Positions 43,278-53,593 of a DNA stretch of 64,000 bases are shown here, one piece after another. Source of the stretch: an uncultured Lachnospiraceae bacterium. GTDB lineage: Bacteria; Bacillota; Clostridia; Lachnospirales; Lachnospiraceae. Position numbers and translations under genes: made by a program. Where the stretch lies: assembly GCA_946558465.1 (NCBI GenBank), contig CAMNTM010000008.1:62001-126000 (forward strand), in the 5' to 3' direction. Every line of letters begins with the position of its first letter. The stretch's first letter is position 1. The notes beneath the pieces are model-generated. The model was not told where the DNA came from. It ran no database searches and worked only from the letters and a program-made list of their open reading frames with translations.

Positions 43278-44333
43278 TCACTTTGAATATGGGATACAGC
43301 TTTCGCGTTTTACGAGATCATAGGGTACCTTTATTGAAGGAATTTCTGTGATGCCGTTTATAATAGAAAGAAGTACTTGAATAATATATTTACCGAATAA
43401 TCCTGTATGACGGTCTATGCTGGTAAGACGGGGGGTTAAATAATCTGCGGTATGAAACTGGTCACAGCTGATTAGAGAAATATCGCCGGGAACTTTTATT
43501 TTTCTGTCGGCAAAAGCTCTGAGAACACCGATTGCCACATTGTCATTTGCTGTAAGAGCAGCGCTGAAAGGAATGTTTTTATCTAACAGATTCATGGCAG
43601 CGGAATAACCGTCAGGGGTATAATAATCGGAAAGCTCTATAAGCTCAGAATGGAAGGGCAGCCCCAGTTTCAACAAAGTTTCTTTATACATTTGAATTCT
43701 TTCCTGCGTGATGACGACTCCGTCCTCCCCGCCGATAAAAGCGATGTTCTTATGCCCCAGCGATGCAAGGTAATTAAGTGCGGTGGCAATGCCGCCCGTG
43801 TCTTCTCTGTTGAGGTAAAAGCAGTCAATACCGTCAATCGGTTTACCTATGATGACCAGGGGGAGCGCCTGAGAGAGATGCTTTAATGCGTTAAGGTAGG
43901 ATTGACTGAGATGAACCAGGTCCAGTTGCCCGCCGGCAATTAAAACGCCGTCTACTTTTTTATCTATCATCATCTGAAAATAGGTTTCCTCATTATGCAG
44001 GTTCTGTTTTGCATGTGATGAAGCACTGAAAAGTGTATTGCATAGAAACACAGAATAATTTGCTTCATGAGCGGCCTGCTCGATTTCATTAAAAATAGTG
44101 TAAAAATACGGGTTTGAAATGTCGGGCACAATCATTCCTATTGTCATGGACTGTTTTGATATCAGTCCGCGTGCCAATGCATTCGGGGAATAATTATATT
44201 TTTTTATGACTTTTTCCACGCGGCGTTTGGTATCTTCGGTGACGTGAGGATTATGATTGATAACTCGTGAGACTGTCGAGATGGAAACGCCGCATTCCTT
44301 TGCGATATCAGTAATGGTCTTTACAGATTTCAT
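43278..44333 (-). CDS. LacI family transcriptional regulator
   Basis: MKSVKTITDIAKECGVSISTVSRVINHNPHVTEDTKRRV. Confidence 0.95.
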   Translation of the reverse strand: MKSVKTITDIAKECGVSISTVSRVINHNPHVTEDTKRRVEKVIKKYNYSPNALARGLISKQSMTIGMIVPDISNPYFYTIFNEIEQAAHEANYSVFLCNTLFSASSHAKQNLHNEETYFQMMIDKKVDGVLIAGGQLDLVHLSQSYLNALKHLSQALPLVIIGKPIDGIDCFYLNREDTGGIATALNYLASLGHKNIAFIGGEDGVVITQERIQMYKETLLKLGLPFHSELIELSDYYTPDGYSAAMNLLDKNIPFSAALTANDNVAIGVLRAFADRKIKVPGDISLISCDQFHTADYLTPRLTSIDRHTGLFGKYIIQVLLSIINGITEIPSIKVPYDLVKRESCIPYSK

Positions 44334-44457
44334 GATAACCCTCCTTATATTAATTATTATATCCGAATAAAAAAATACCTTCAAGTATTATCCGGGGAAA
44401 GATGCTTTGTGTATAAAGTTGGGATAGATAAATAGGAGCCTCAGCGGATAGAAAGGC

Positions 44458-44928
44458 TCAATTTTCAATTTCAAGCAAGACCTCTATCTCGCAGGCAATG
44501 CCGCCCGGCAGAGAATTTGTGCCGATGGCAGAGCGTGCCGGGCAGCCGGTTTCATTTCCGAAAAGTTCCAGCAGAAGGCTTGAGCCGCCGTTTATTACCT
44601 GAGGCTGCTGATTAAAATCATCGGTGCTGTTCACAAATGCCAGTATTTTTATAAACCGTTTGATTTTGTTCAAATCGCCGATGGAAGCCTCGATGTTGGC
44701 AAGAAGATTTAAAATACAGTTAAAAGCTGCCTTTTGTCCCTCTTCCAGCGATAAGTCGCGGCCTAATTTACCAATTACGGTATTGCCGTTTCCCAGGTCA
44801 GGGCCGCAGCCGGAGCAATAGAGCAGACTCGAAGAGAATGCCTGAACCGGAGTGTATATCCCGCCCTTAGGCGGCGGTGCGGGAAGAGTAATTCCTTTTT
44901 CTGATAGTTTTTCATATACATTTGCCAT
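44458..44928 (-). CDS. RidA/YjgF family protein
   Basis: PAPPPKGGIYTPVQAFSSSLLYCSGCGP...GCPARSAIGTNSLPGGIACEIEVLLEI. Confidence 0.88.
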   Translation of the reverse strand: MANVYEKLSEKGITLPAPPPKGGIYTPVQAFSSSLLYCSGCGPDLGNGNTVIGKLGRDLSLEEGQKAAFNCILNLLANIEASIGDLNKIKRFIKILAFVNSTDDFNQQPQVINGGSSLLLELFGNETGCPARSAIGTNSLPGGIACEIEVLLEIEN

Positions 44929-44996
44929 AGTTTTTATTCCTCCTTTGTATTTATTAAAAATAGCAGTATATGTATTCGTTCCTGCAGGCAGTGTTA

Positions 44997-46133
44997 CTAA
45001 TAGGTAATCTTCCGGTTTCTGGCGGTTACGTGCCAGGTATCACAGAGTCTTTTATTCGACACAACAGGGACAAAAGGGTATAAAGCGCTGGTTGGACAGA
45101 TGTGGGCGGGTATCACGAAAAGCGTGTCACCAATTTGAGGACACAGATGCTCATAGCCTTCTTCCATGACAAAGGTCCAATGTTCCTCATTTTGAAAAAG
45201 CTCCCTTGCGTGAGGAAGAGAGACAATCACTCCGCGCGCTCCGGGAGGGTCGGCGGCGACAGCCTTATATCCCAAATCCAATGTGAAATATCCTTTTGCA
45301 GGACGGCTGATTACCCGCGTAAGAATCGCTGCGCCGGGTCTAAAATCTAAATCCGGATATTTGTGGGAGTATCCATAATCATTGATTAGTATCGTGCCGG
45401 GGGAAAGATAGATGGATATCCCTGGAAGGGCATAATCTGTATAGCAGGGCATTGACGGAGAACCGCCTAATATTAGTGTTTTAAAGCAGAATTTATCTTT
45501 ACCTAGAAGAGCGGCAAGCCTGGAAATCTGATATTTTACATCTTCGGTTTGTCTGCAGCGCTCAGAGAAATCCTGTTCCGTCCTGTGACCGTCATAGCAG
45601 TGCAGACCCTCCATAGAAATGCCGGGCATAGCATGGCAGTCCTTAAAAAAGTGTGCGGTTTCTTCGAATGATATACCGGTCCGGTTCATTCCGGGATTTA
45701 TATCTGCCAATATCCTTGCTTTGAGATTATTTTTGTAAAAAAGTTCTCCGAGTCTGTGGATTTGTTCTCTATTATCACCGATTGTCAGGAAATCTACGGT
45801 TGGAAAGGCTGTAACGAGCCGGAAATAACGTATCATATTAGGTCCCACTGGCGGGTAGGCAAGAAGTACGGAAGCTGCGCCGCTTGCAGCGGCCATTTCG
45901 GCTTCTGCAATTGTTGAACATTTGAAACGGGTAATACCGGCTTTTAACTGAAGACGGACTACCTGTTCCATCTTATGAGATTTCACATGGGGCCAAAGCC
46001 TGCCGGGAGTACCAGCCATTGCAATTGTTTTACGGATATTTTCCTGTATGATGTCTTTGTAATAAATCAGAGAGGGTGAAATTAAGTCATTGGCCCCTTC
46101 AAATTCATAAGTAGTATCATAAATATTTATCAT
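44997..46133 (-). CDS. D-threonine aldolase/D-serine dehydratase-like PLP enzyme (DSD1, alanine racemase N fold)
   Basis: PSLIYYKDIIQENI...WPHVKSHKMEQVVRLQLKAGI; C-terminal H...C metal-site region PAHICPT; RBS ggaggag before ATG 46133. Confidence 0.88.
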   Translation of the reverse strand: MINIYDTTYEFEGANDLISPSLIYYKDIIQENIRKTIAMAGTPGRLWPHVKSHKMEQVVRLQLKAGITRFKCSTIAEAEMAAASGAASVLLAYPPVGPNMIRYFRLVTAFPTVDFLTIGDNREQIHRLGELFYKNNLKARILADINPGMNRTGISFEETAHFFKDCHAMPGISMEGLHCYDGHRTEQDFSERCRQTEDVKYQISRLAALLGKDKFCFKTLILGGSPSMPCYTDYALPGISIYLSPGTILINDYGYSHKYPDLDFRPGAAILTRVISRPAKGYFTLDLGYKAVAADPPGARGVIVSLPHARELFQNEEHWTFVMEEGYEHLCPQIGDTLFVIPAHICPTSALYPFVPVVSNKRLCDTWHVTARNRKITY

Positions 46134-46228
46134 GGTCTCCTCCTTGTATCTGTAATGAGAATTTAAGTCAGTGTATTTGCGAGTATTAAAGATAAAATAT
46201 AAAAATATTAATGAATTTATATAAAATG

Positions 46229-46286
46229 ATTGACATGAAAACCTTTTCATAGTATTATCATATCATGAAAAGGTTTTCATGTCAAT
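46229..46286. promoter_or_regulatory. divergent promoters with embedded LacI-type operators
   Basis: 22 bp perfect inverted repeat (46229-46250/46265-46286); plus strand TTGACA-17-TATTAT, minus strand TTGACA-17-TATGAT, each spacer carrying ATGAAAACCTTTTCAT. Confidence 0.9.
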
Positions 46287-46308
46287 AAAGCTTGAAAGGA
46301 AAATATCC

Positions 46309-47253
46309 ATGAGGACATATTTAGGAATGGATTTCGGAGGAACGAAACTATTAATTGGAGAGGTTGCAATTGATGGAAAAATTTTACGCAGCAAAAGCTA
46401 TAGAACCAACTGCAGAACACAGGATGAGGCAGTCAGAAAACTTATAGAAAGTCTTGAAGATTATAAACATACAGTGAGTTTTGTGGGAGATATTACTGCA
46501 GGAGGAGTTGGAATTGTGGGGGTGACAGATCATGAAAAGGGTCTGTGGATTTCAATGAATCATGAAATTCAGGGGCCTCCGATTCCATTAGGAAAGTTAT
46601 TGACAGAACAGATGGGGGTTGGCGTAGCTGTTGATAACGATGTCAGAAGCGCTACTACAGCAGAATGGCTCTGGGGTCATGGGAGGATGTCGGATAATTT
46701 TGTATATATAAATATCGGGACCGGACTGGCGGCAGGATTTGTGACAGGAGGCAGGCTGATAAGAGGAGCTAATAATAATTCTGGCGAGATAGGACATATG
46801 GTAGTCAATCTTACAGACGAGGATGAATGCATATGTGGGAGAAAAGGCTGTGCGGAAAATATTATTTCGGGAAGCGGCTTCTTAAGACAGGCGTTAAAGC
46901 ATGATCTGCAGGAAATAATTGTAAGTAACGGCGCGCAGGCAGCAGACGTGCCAAGATTGATAAGACTTGTAGAAGAAGGGAATCCTGTAAGCAGGCAGAT
47001 TGTTGACTATGCAGTAGACACGCTGGCATGCATTATTATGAATCTGGTGAGAGTGACAGATCCGGATACTATAATATTAGGCGGCGGAGTTGTCAGCGAC
47101 GGATGGCTGCTGCATAAGGTAAAGGGTAAATTGAATGCGAATACGATGAGAGGTGTTGTAAACGGCGTTGTGTTGTCCCAGCTTGATCCTCAGAGTATCG
47201 GGTTGTTGGGGGCAGCTGCAGTAGGTTTGGTTTCAGTAGAAAAAAGAGAGTGA
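46309..47253 (+). CDS. ROK family sugar kinase
   Basis: YLGMDFGGTKLLIGEV, INIGTGLAAGFV, CICGRKGCAENIISG. Confidence 0.95.
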   Translation: MRTYLGMDFGGTKLLIGEVAIDGKILRSKSYRTNCRTQDEAVRKLIESLEDYKHTVSFVGDITAGGVGIVGVTDHEKGLWISMNHEIQGPPIPLGKLLTEQMGVGVAVDNDVRSATTAEWLWGHGRMSDNFVYINIGTGLAAGFVTGGRLIRGANNNSGEIGHMVVNLTDEDECICGRKGCAENIISGSGFLRQALKHDLQEIIVSNGAQAADVPRLIRLVEEGNPVSRQIVDYAVDTLACIIMNLVRVTDPDTIILGGGVVSDGWLLHKVKGKLNANTMRGVVNGVVLSQLDPQSIGLLGAAAVGLVSVEKRE

Positions 47254-47265
47254 GGAAGAAGCAGG

Positions 47266-49638
47266 ATGAGACAAAAATTCCAGAATGAACTGGTAAACAC
47301 ACTTTATATTCATAAGCCTTTAGCCGTTCACAGAGAAAGTGAATTAGAAGCAGAGGCAGGAATGAAAGAAGTACAAAGGAAAAAAGTTATATGGGATGGT
47401 GAAAGTAAAGATTATACGCCGGAAATGACAGGTACAGGTGTTATGTCTGTAGATTACGAGAGCAGGGTTATCCGGCTGGAGGCTCCGAGCCGGACTGACA
47501 AGTGGCCTAAAGGGGCACCGGAAGACGGTGATTACAGTGCTTTTGGGATTACAGGAGTCAGGTTTGTATTTCAGAATGAAGATTGGAGGAGGTATAACCG
47601 CCTTCATTTCAGATGGAAGCCTATGGTGGATGGCGGCCGGATTATATATGGAAGAACTGCTGTTGAGAATGTGGGCGAGGTTAGAGTTCCGGATAAATAT
47701 CTCAGAGAAGGACATACAACGTTTGATTTAAAGAATTATGAATGGAACGAATGTTACTGGGAATTTCCGTCAATGGGCCGGGATTCTGTAAGAGAACTGA
47801 AAATATATTTTGATATTTCCGGACAGGACATACCGCAGAATGATGTCATCCGATATGAATTGTCTGATATACGGATAGAAACGATAGCAGAACCGGAATT
47901 GGAGAAAGGCTGGGAATGCCGGAAGAATAAGATTGTATTTTCTACACAGGGATATTTTGTGAAAGGAAAGAAAACAGCATTGGCAAATGTATCGGCAGAT
48001 ACTTTTTCTGTATTCAATTCAGAGACAAACGAGAAGGTATTTGACGGAGACATTCAGTGTGTAGTAAACGAGAATGGAAGCTTTCAGGTGCTGGATTTTA
48101 CGGAGCTTAAAAAAGAAGGCCGGTATTATCTTCAGGCGGAAGGTATAAAAAGTGAGTCCTTTGAAATTTCATCAGTCTTATTAGAAGAGCCGGTGTGGAA
48201 GATTATTAACTTTTTGTACTGTCAGCGCTGCGGAATGCCGATAGCAAAGAGGCATGGGACATGTCATGAAGATATATATGCCGAGCATAATGGAGTTATT
48301 ATATCCTATTCAGGCGGATGGCATGATGCCGGAGATCTGTCGCAGCAGACACTCCAGACAGGAGAAATTGTACATGCGCTGCTGGAGACAGCGGAACAAT
48401 ATAAAGACAACAGAGTATTGTATGAAAGGCTTTTGGAGGAAGCACAGTGGGGGCTTGATTTTATACTGAAAACCAGATTCGGCGACGGCTACCGTGCCAC
48501 GAGTGCACCGTGCGTACGTGTTACCAATAATAAGCTTGGCGATATGGATGACATTAAAGCCAGAGTGCATAATCATTCTTTTGAAAATTTTACCTTTGCC
48601 GGTATAGAAGCATATGCGGCATATGTACTGAAAGAAGAGGACCCGGCATATGCTTTTGGCTGTCTGAAGGCTGCCAGAGAGGATTTCGCATTTGCAGAGG
48701 AAAAATTCGCAGAAACAAAGGTAGATCCATTTTTTCTGTATGAGCATACCTTTAATTGCGGCCTGTCCCAGTACTATGCAGCAATCGTATGGGCAGCGTC
48801 TAATCTTTATATGGCGTCAGGGAAAGAGGAGTACGCTGAGAAAGCAAGACAATGGGGAGATATGCTGTTAAAGTGTCAGGAAGAGGGAGGAAGCAGCGTA
48901 CCGCTTCGGGGCTTTTTCTATCGGGACGAGTCGCATAAAAGTATCGTTCATTTTAATCATCAGTCAAGAGAGCAGCAGTTTATACAGGCGTTGGAGCTTT
49001 TGTGCCGTACACAGCACGATTCTCCTGACAGATTAAAATGGGAGGAAGGACTGAGAGGCTATGGGGAGTATCTTAAAGCAATTGCGCCATATACGGCTCC
49101 GTACGGTATGATTCCGGCAGGAATCCATCACTTTGACGAGACAGAGGACGAAGAGCTGTTTCCGTATATGCATCTTCTGGCAGATTATCATGAGCAGAAG
49201 AAGGATTACAAAAAACAATTAGAGTCCGGAGTATTGCTTGGTAATGGGTATGCAATCCGAAAGTTTCCTGTATGGTTTTCATTCCGCGGAAATAATGCGG
49301 TGCTTTTGTCTATGGGAAAAGCAGCCTCCTTAATCGGAAAATATTTTAAAGACGATACATTGATTCAGATTGCAAAAGAGCAGCTTTACTGGATATGGGG
49401 AAAGAATCCCTTTGGGCAGTCTATGCAGTATGGAGCGGGAACAAGGTATTGCCGTCAATTTGCCGCACTGTGCGGAGAAAGTACAGGCGAAATACCGGTC
49501 GGCATAGAGACCTATGAAAATGAGGATGTGCCGTATTGGCCTCAGAATAACAATGCAACCTATAAAGAGATATGGACAACCTCAGCAGGAAGGTGGCTGT
49601 GGGTGGCAGCGGACATAGAAGAAACGGAAAGATTATAA
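47266..49638 (+). CDS. glycoside hydrolase family 9 protein with N-terminal Ig-like/CelD_N domain
   Basis: SGGWHDAGDLSQQT catalytic Asp motif, C-terminal WIWGKNPFGQSMQYGAG; true start may be at an internal ATG. Confidence 0.87.
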   Translation: MRQKFQNELVNTLYIHKPLAVHRESELEAEAGMKEVQRKKVIWDGESKDYTPEMTGTGVMSVDYESRVIRLEAPSRTDKWPKGAPEDGDYSAFGITGVRFVFQNEDWRRYNRLHFRWKPMVDGGRIIYGRTAVENVGEVRVPDKYLREGHTTFDLKNYEWNECYWEFPSMGRDSVRELKIYFDISGQDIPQNDVIRYELSDIRIETIAEPELEKGWECRKNKIVFSTQGYFVKGKKTALANVSADTFSVFNSETNEKVFDGDIQCVVNENGSFQVLDFTELKKEGRYYLQAEGIKSESFEISSVLLEEPVWKIINFLYCQRCGMPIAKRHGTCHEDIYAEHNGVIISYSGGWHDAGDLSQQTLQTGEIVHALLETAEQYKDNRVLYERLLEEAQWGLDFILKTRFGDGYRATSAPCVRVTNNKLGDMDDIKARVHNHSFENFTFAGIEAYAAYVLKEEDPAYAFGCLKAAREDFAFAEEKFAETKVDPFFLYEHTFNCGLSQYYAAIVWAASNLYMASGKEEYAEKARQWGDMLLKCQEEGGSSVPLRGFFYRDESHKSIVHFNHQSREQQFIQALELLCRTQHDSPDRLKWEEGLRGYGEYLKAIAPYTAPYGMIPAGIHHFDETEDEELFPYMHLLADYHEQKKDYKKQLESGVLLGNGYAIRKFPVWFSFRGNNAVLLSMGKAASLIGKYFKDDTLIQIAKEQLYWIWGKNPFGQSMQYGAGTRYCRQFAALCGESTGEIPVGIETYENEDVPYWPQNNNATYKEIWTTSAGRWLWVAADIEETERL

Positions 49639-49698
49639 TCCGGCACGTGACGGATTTTAATAGAGTAACTCATTTAATACAATAACAGGAGGAAGAAT

Positions 49699-50990
49699 AT
49701 GAGAAAAAAGTAAAACAAGGTATGAGCGTACTGCTGGCGGCATTTCTGGTAACCGGCCTCGCAGCATGCAGTGGAAGTGATTCAAAAAGCGGCAAGTCAA
49801 AAGAGGGGGTAACAATTTCTGTAGTAAGCTGTATCGGAGCTGAAAATGGAAGTCGTCAGACATATTTGGAGTATATTGATAAGTATGAAGAGGAGACGGG
49901 AAATGAGGTAAAAGAATCTGCAGGAGTAGCAGACGAGACATGGAAAGCGCAGGTGCTGGCGGATTTTGAGGCAGGAGCAGAGCCGGATGTACTTTATTAT
50001 TTTAAGGGAGTTGATGCAAATCCTTTGATTGAAGGAGAAAAGGTTGTATCGATTGATGAGATACGAGAAGAGTATCCGGAGTATGCAGATAATATGAAAG
50101 AGGAACTTATAGGAGCCTCTCCGTATGATAATAAGAACTATGCGATACCTGTAGTCGGTTACTGGGAGGCAATGTTTTGTAATAAAACAGTACTTGCCGA
50201 AGCCGGTGTAGAAGTACCGGGAGAGGACTATACGTGGGAACAGTTCATGGAAGACTGCAAAAAAATTAAAGAGGCAGGATATACGCCGGTGGCAATGTCA
50301 CTGCAGCAGACCCCGCATTACTGGTTCGAATTTTTAGTTTTAAATCAGGGAGGCCCCAAGCTTCACGCAGAGCTTCCGGAATCGGCAGACGACGGGGCAA
50401 GCCAGAGATGGCAGGCGGCGCTGAATGATTTTAAGGAGATGTATGAGGCGGGACTGCTGCCGGAAAATACGCTGACCTGTACGGACGAAGAGGCATTTCA
50501 ATTGTTATTTAATGACGAGGCGGCTTTTGCGATTGACGGCTCCTGGAAGGTAGGAACCTTTGAAGATATGGCAGACCCGGATAATTTTGCAGTTGCGTTC
50601 CCGCCGGCAAAAGGAGACCGGCTCACCACGGATTATATCGGAGGTATTTCAGACGGATATTATATTACACGGAAAGCATGGGAAGACCCGGAGAAGAGAG
50701 AGGCGTGTGTTAAGTTTGTAGAGATGCTTACCGGCGATGATGTGGTGGCCGAATTTGCGAATACCAGCTTTGGAATTACAGCGCTTAAGGAGGCAGTGCC
50801 GCCGGTGGAGGATGCGAATCAGTTAGAAGTATCTGTGCTGGAAATGAATGCAAAGGTCACGAGTTTTTCACCGGCAGTGCAGGATTCCCTTACCGGCGCC
50901 AGACGCGACAACTTATTCAGTAATGTCAAGAATGTAGCAGACGGACAGATGAGTGCGAAAGAAGCACTCGAAGAAATGCTGAAAAAGTAA
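49699..50990 (+). pseudogene. sugar ABC transporter substrate-binding lipoprotein, apparent frameshift in signal peptide
   Basis: RBS aggaggaag then ATGAGAAAAAAGTAA; one extra A in 49704-49709 gives MRKKVKQGMSVLLAAFLVTGLAACSG joined to ORF 49722..50990. Confidence 0.88.
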
Positions 50991-51003
50991 GCGCTGATGG
51001 ATG

Positions 51004-51035
51004 TTACAGAGAACAGGGCATTCTGTTCTCTGTAA
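51004..51035 (+). other. intercistronic stem-loop without U-tract
   Basis: TTACAGAGAACAG-ggcatt-CTGTTCTCTGTAA, 13 bp perfect stem. Confidence 0.7.
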
Positions 51036-51051
51036 TACAGGAGGTAGGACA

Positions 51052-51938
51052 ATGTCATCAATGTTTAGAAAAAAGAAGCCGCTGCTCTTATTTTTACTCC
51101 CGACGTTAATCTATATGGGATTGTTTTTATATTATCCGTTTGTGATGAATATCAGCAACAGTATCCATGAGATTAAGGGGCTGGGCCAGGCGGCGGAAGC
51201 AGTAAATTCCCCGTGGTTTCTGAATTACAGGCAGATATTTGAGGACCCAAAGATATGGACTGCGTTGAGGAATACCTTAATCTTTACCGTCTGTACGGTA
51301 GTATTTCAGGTGGGAATCGGATTGGTTCTGGCTTTAATCGTGGATAATATAAGGAGAGGAGCAAAATTTTTTCAGACGGTTTATTTTTCCCAATTGTTAT
51401 CAGCGCCACAGCTTTGGGATTGATGTTTAATCTGATCTTTCTTTATAAGGGAGGCATGATAAATCATATCCTGCTGAATGTATTTCATCAAAAGGAGCTG
51501 ATTGACTGGAAGGGAGATAAATATTGGCTGGTTACCATGCTGATTCCGACTATGTGGCAGTATGTCGGGTATTATTTTGTTATTTTAATGACAGGACTTA
51601 ATAATATTTCGTCAGATATTTATGAGGCTGCAGTCATTGACGGGGTAACAAAGTGGCAGAAAATCAGATATATCTCCTGGCCGTTATTGCATAACACACT
51701 TTGTACGTGTGTTATACTTGCCATTACTGGTTCATTAAAAATATTTGACCTTCCGTGGACAATGTTTCCAAATGGGCTGCCGATGGAGAAATCATGGCTG
51801 TTAAGCACCTATATGTATAAACAGACATTTATAGCAAGTGATGTTGATTACGGCTCGACAATTGCAATCTTAATTGTTGTTATCGGCATTATTATGGCTC
51901 AGATTGCAAATAAAGTCTTTAAAGAAAAGGATTATTAG
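51052..51938 (+). pseudogene. sugar ABC transporter permease (MalF/UgpA-like), apparent frameshift
   Basis: ORF 51001..51423 and ORF 51414..51938 join with one extra T in 51384-51388: FFQTVYFFPIVISATALGLMFNLIFLYKGG. Confidence 0.92.
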
Positions 51939-51949
51939 GAGGGCGGCGT

Positions 51950-52828
51950 ATGAAAAGGGAACAAGAGCTTAGAGGAAAAAAGAAATATTCTCCTGGCACA
52001 ATATGCTTTTATATCGTGCTGTGCGGCTGGGCCGTTACTACAATTTATCCCTTTTTGTGGGTATTTATGAATTCTTTTAAACCTCGGGGAGAGATTCGGA
52101 ATAATTCCTTTTCACTTCCCGTAGGTGATTTGTTTACGACAGAAAATTATGCGGAAGTATTTAATCGTATGAAGATGGGAAATGCGTATATAAACAGTAT
52201 TGTCATTTCAGCAGCTGTGACAGTAATTGTACTCCTGCTGGCAGGATTTACTGCATATGGACTGAGCAGATACCGTTTTAAAGGAAGAGGGTTAGTCCGC
52301 TATCTGATTATCGGAAGCATGATGTTTCCAATGTTTGCAGTTGTCATTCCTGTGTTCCGCATGGAACATGCCTGGGGAATTGTTAATACGGATAATCTGC
52401 TGTTAAACTGGATAAGTGTTATATTTCCGCAGGCAGCAGGGAATATTGCGTTTGGTATTATCGTACTGATGGGATTTATCAACAGCATTCCCCTTGATTT
52501 AGAGGAAGCAGCGTATATAGAGGGGTATAATGTATATCAGATTTACTGGAAGGTTGTCATGCCGCTTATTAAGCCAAGTCTTGCCACGGTAGGAATTTTT
52601 TCTTTTCTGTGGAGTTATAATGATTTGTTTACACAGATGTTTTTCCTGCGTTATGAAGAGTATCAGACGGTTACTCTTGTTCTGAATAAGGTTACCAGTA
52701 AGGCAGGGACGAATTACGGAGTGATGGCCGCGGCTGTCGTATTAGTAGTTATACCGGTATTTATCATGTATCTGCTGATGCAGAAAAATATAGTGAAGGG
52801 CCTTACAGCAGGAGCGGTTAAAGGATAG
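51950..52828 (+). CDS. sugar ABC transporter permease (MalG/UgpE-like)
   Basis: Six-TM pattern with EAAYIEGYNVYQIYWKVVMPLIKP EAA loop. Confidence 0.94.
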   Translation: MKREQELRGKKKYSPGTICFYIVLCGWAVTTIYPFLWVFMNSFKPRGEIRNNSFSLPVGDLFTTENYAEVFNRMKMGNAYINSIVISAAVTVIVLLLAGFTAYGLSRYRFKGRGLVRYLIIGSMMFPMFAVVIPVFRMEHAWGIVNTDNLLLNWISVIFPQAAGNIAFGIIVLMGFINSIPLDLEEAAYIEGYNVYQIYWKVVMPLIKPSLATVGIFSFLWSYNDLFTQMFFLRYEEYQTVTLVLNKVTSKAGTNYGVMAAAVVLVVIPVFIMYLLMQKNIVKGLTAGAVKG

Positions 52829-52843
52829 AGGAGGGGGAAAGCA

Positions 52844-53581
52844 GTGAAGATAACAATAGAAAATACGGAACATGATTTTGACGTGGCGGCGGCATGGCGC
52901 ATTATTGGACAGATACTGGCAAAGAAGGATTCGGTTATCGGTCTTTCAACGGGGAAGACGACAGGAAATATGCATAAGATAGTGAGTGATATTTACCAAA
53001 AATATCCCTTTGATACGTCGAAAGTCACAATATTTAATGTAGATGAGCTGACAAATCTGGACAGAAGCTATTCCGGAAGCTGCTATAGTATGATTTATAA
53101 CGAGCTGATTAAAAATATCCATATTCCGGAGAAAAATTTTATTATGCCGCAGACATTTGCAGAAGATTTTACAGAAGAGTGCAGAAAATTTGAAGCAGAG
53201 CTGGAAAAAAGAGGAGGGGCGGACCTTCAGATGCTTGGGATTGGCTGGAACGGGCATATCGGCATTAACCAGCCCGGAACGCCGTTTGAAAAAACGACCT
53301 GGGTATCTCCGATGGATCCGGTTTTTGAAAAAAAAGTCCGGCAGGAGACGAATGTATCGGATGATTATGAGCTGGGCGGCCTGACAAGAGGTATTGTGAA
53401 TATTATGCATACCCGGAAAATTGTGCTGATTGCAAAAGGGAAAGAAAAGGCCTCTATTATCAGACAGGCTTTACTGGGGCCTGTTACGACAGACATACCG
53501 GCATCGGTTGTGCAGCTTCATCCGGATTGTGAGGTTCTTCTGGATTCTGATGCGGCTGGAGAAATCCGGCCATATCTTTAG
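52844..53581 (+). CDS. glucosamine-6-phosphate deaminase (NagB family)
   Basis: IGLSTGKTTGNMH, NVDELTNL, LGIGWNGHIGINQPGTPF. Confidence 0.92.
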   Translation: MKITIENTEHDFDVAAAWRIIGQILAKKDSVIGLSTGKTTGNMHKIVSDIYQKYPFDTSKVTIFNVDELTNLDRSYSGSCYSMIYNELIKNIHIPEKNFIMPQTFAEDFTEECRKFEAELEKRGGADLQMLGIGWNGHIGINQPGTPFEKTTWVSPMDPVFEKKVRQETNVSDDYELGGLTRGIVNIMHTRKIVLIAKGKEKASIIRQALLGPVTTDIPASVVQLHPDCEVLLDSDAAGEIRPYL

Positions 53582-53593
53582 TGAGGACGGAAC

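Noticed and set aside
46134-46250. Extended start of the D-Thr aldolase-like ORF
   Set aside because: Would start inside the operator/promoter palindrome; ATG 46133 has a strong RBS
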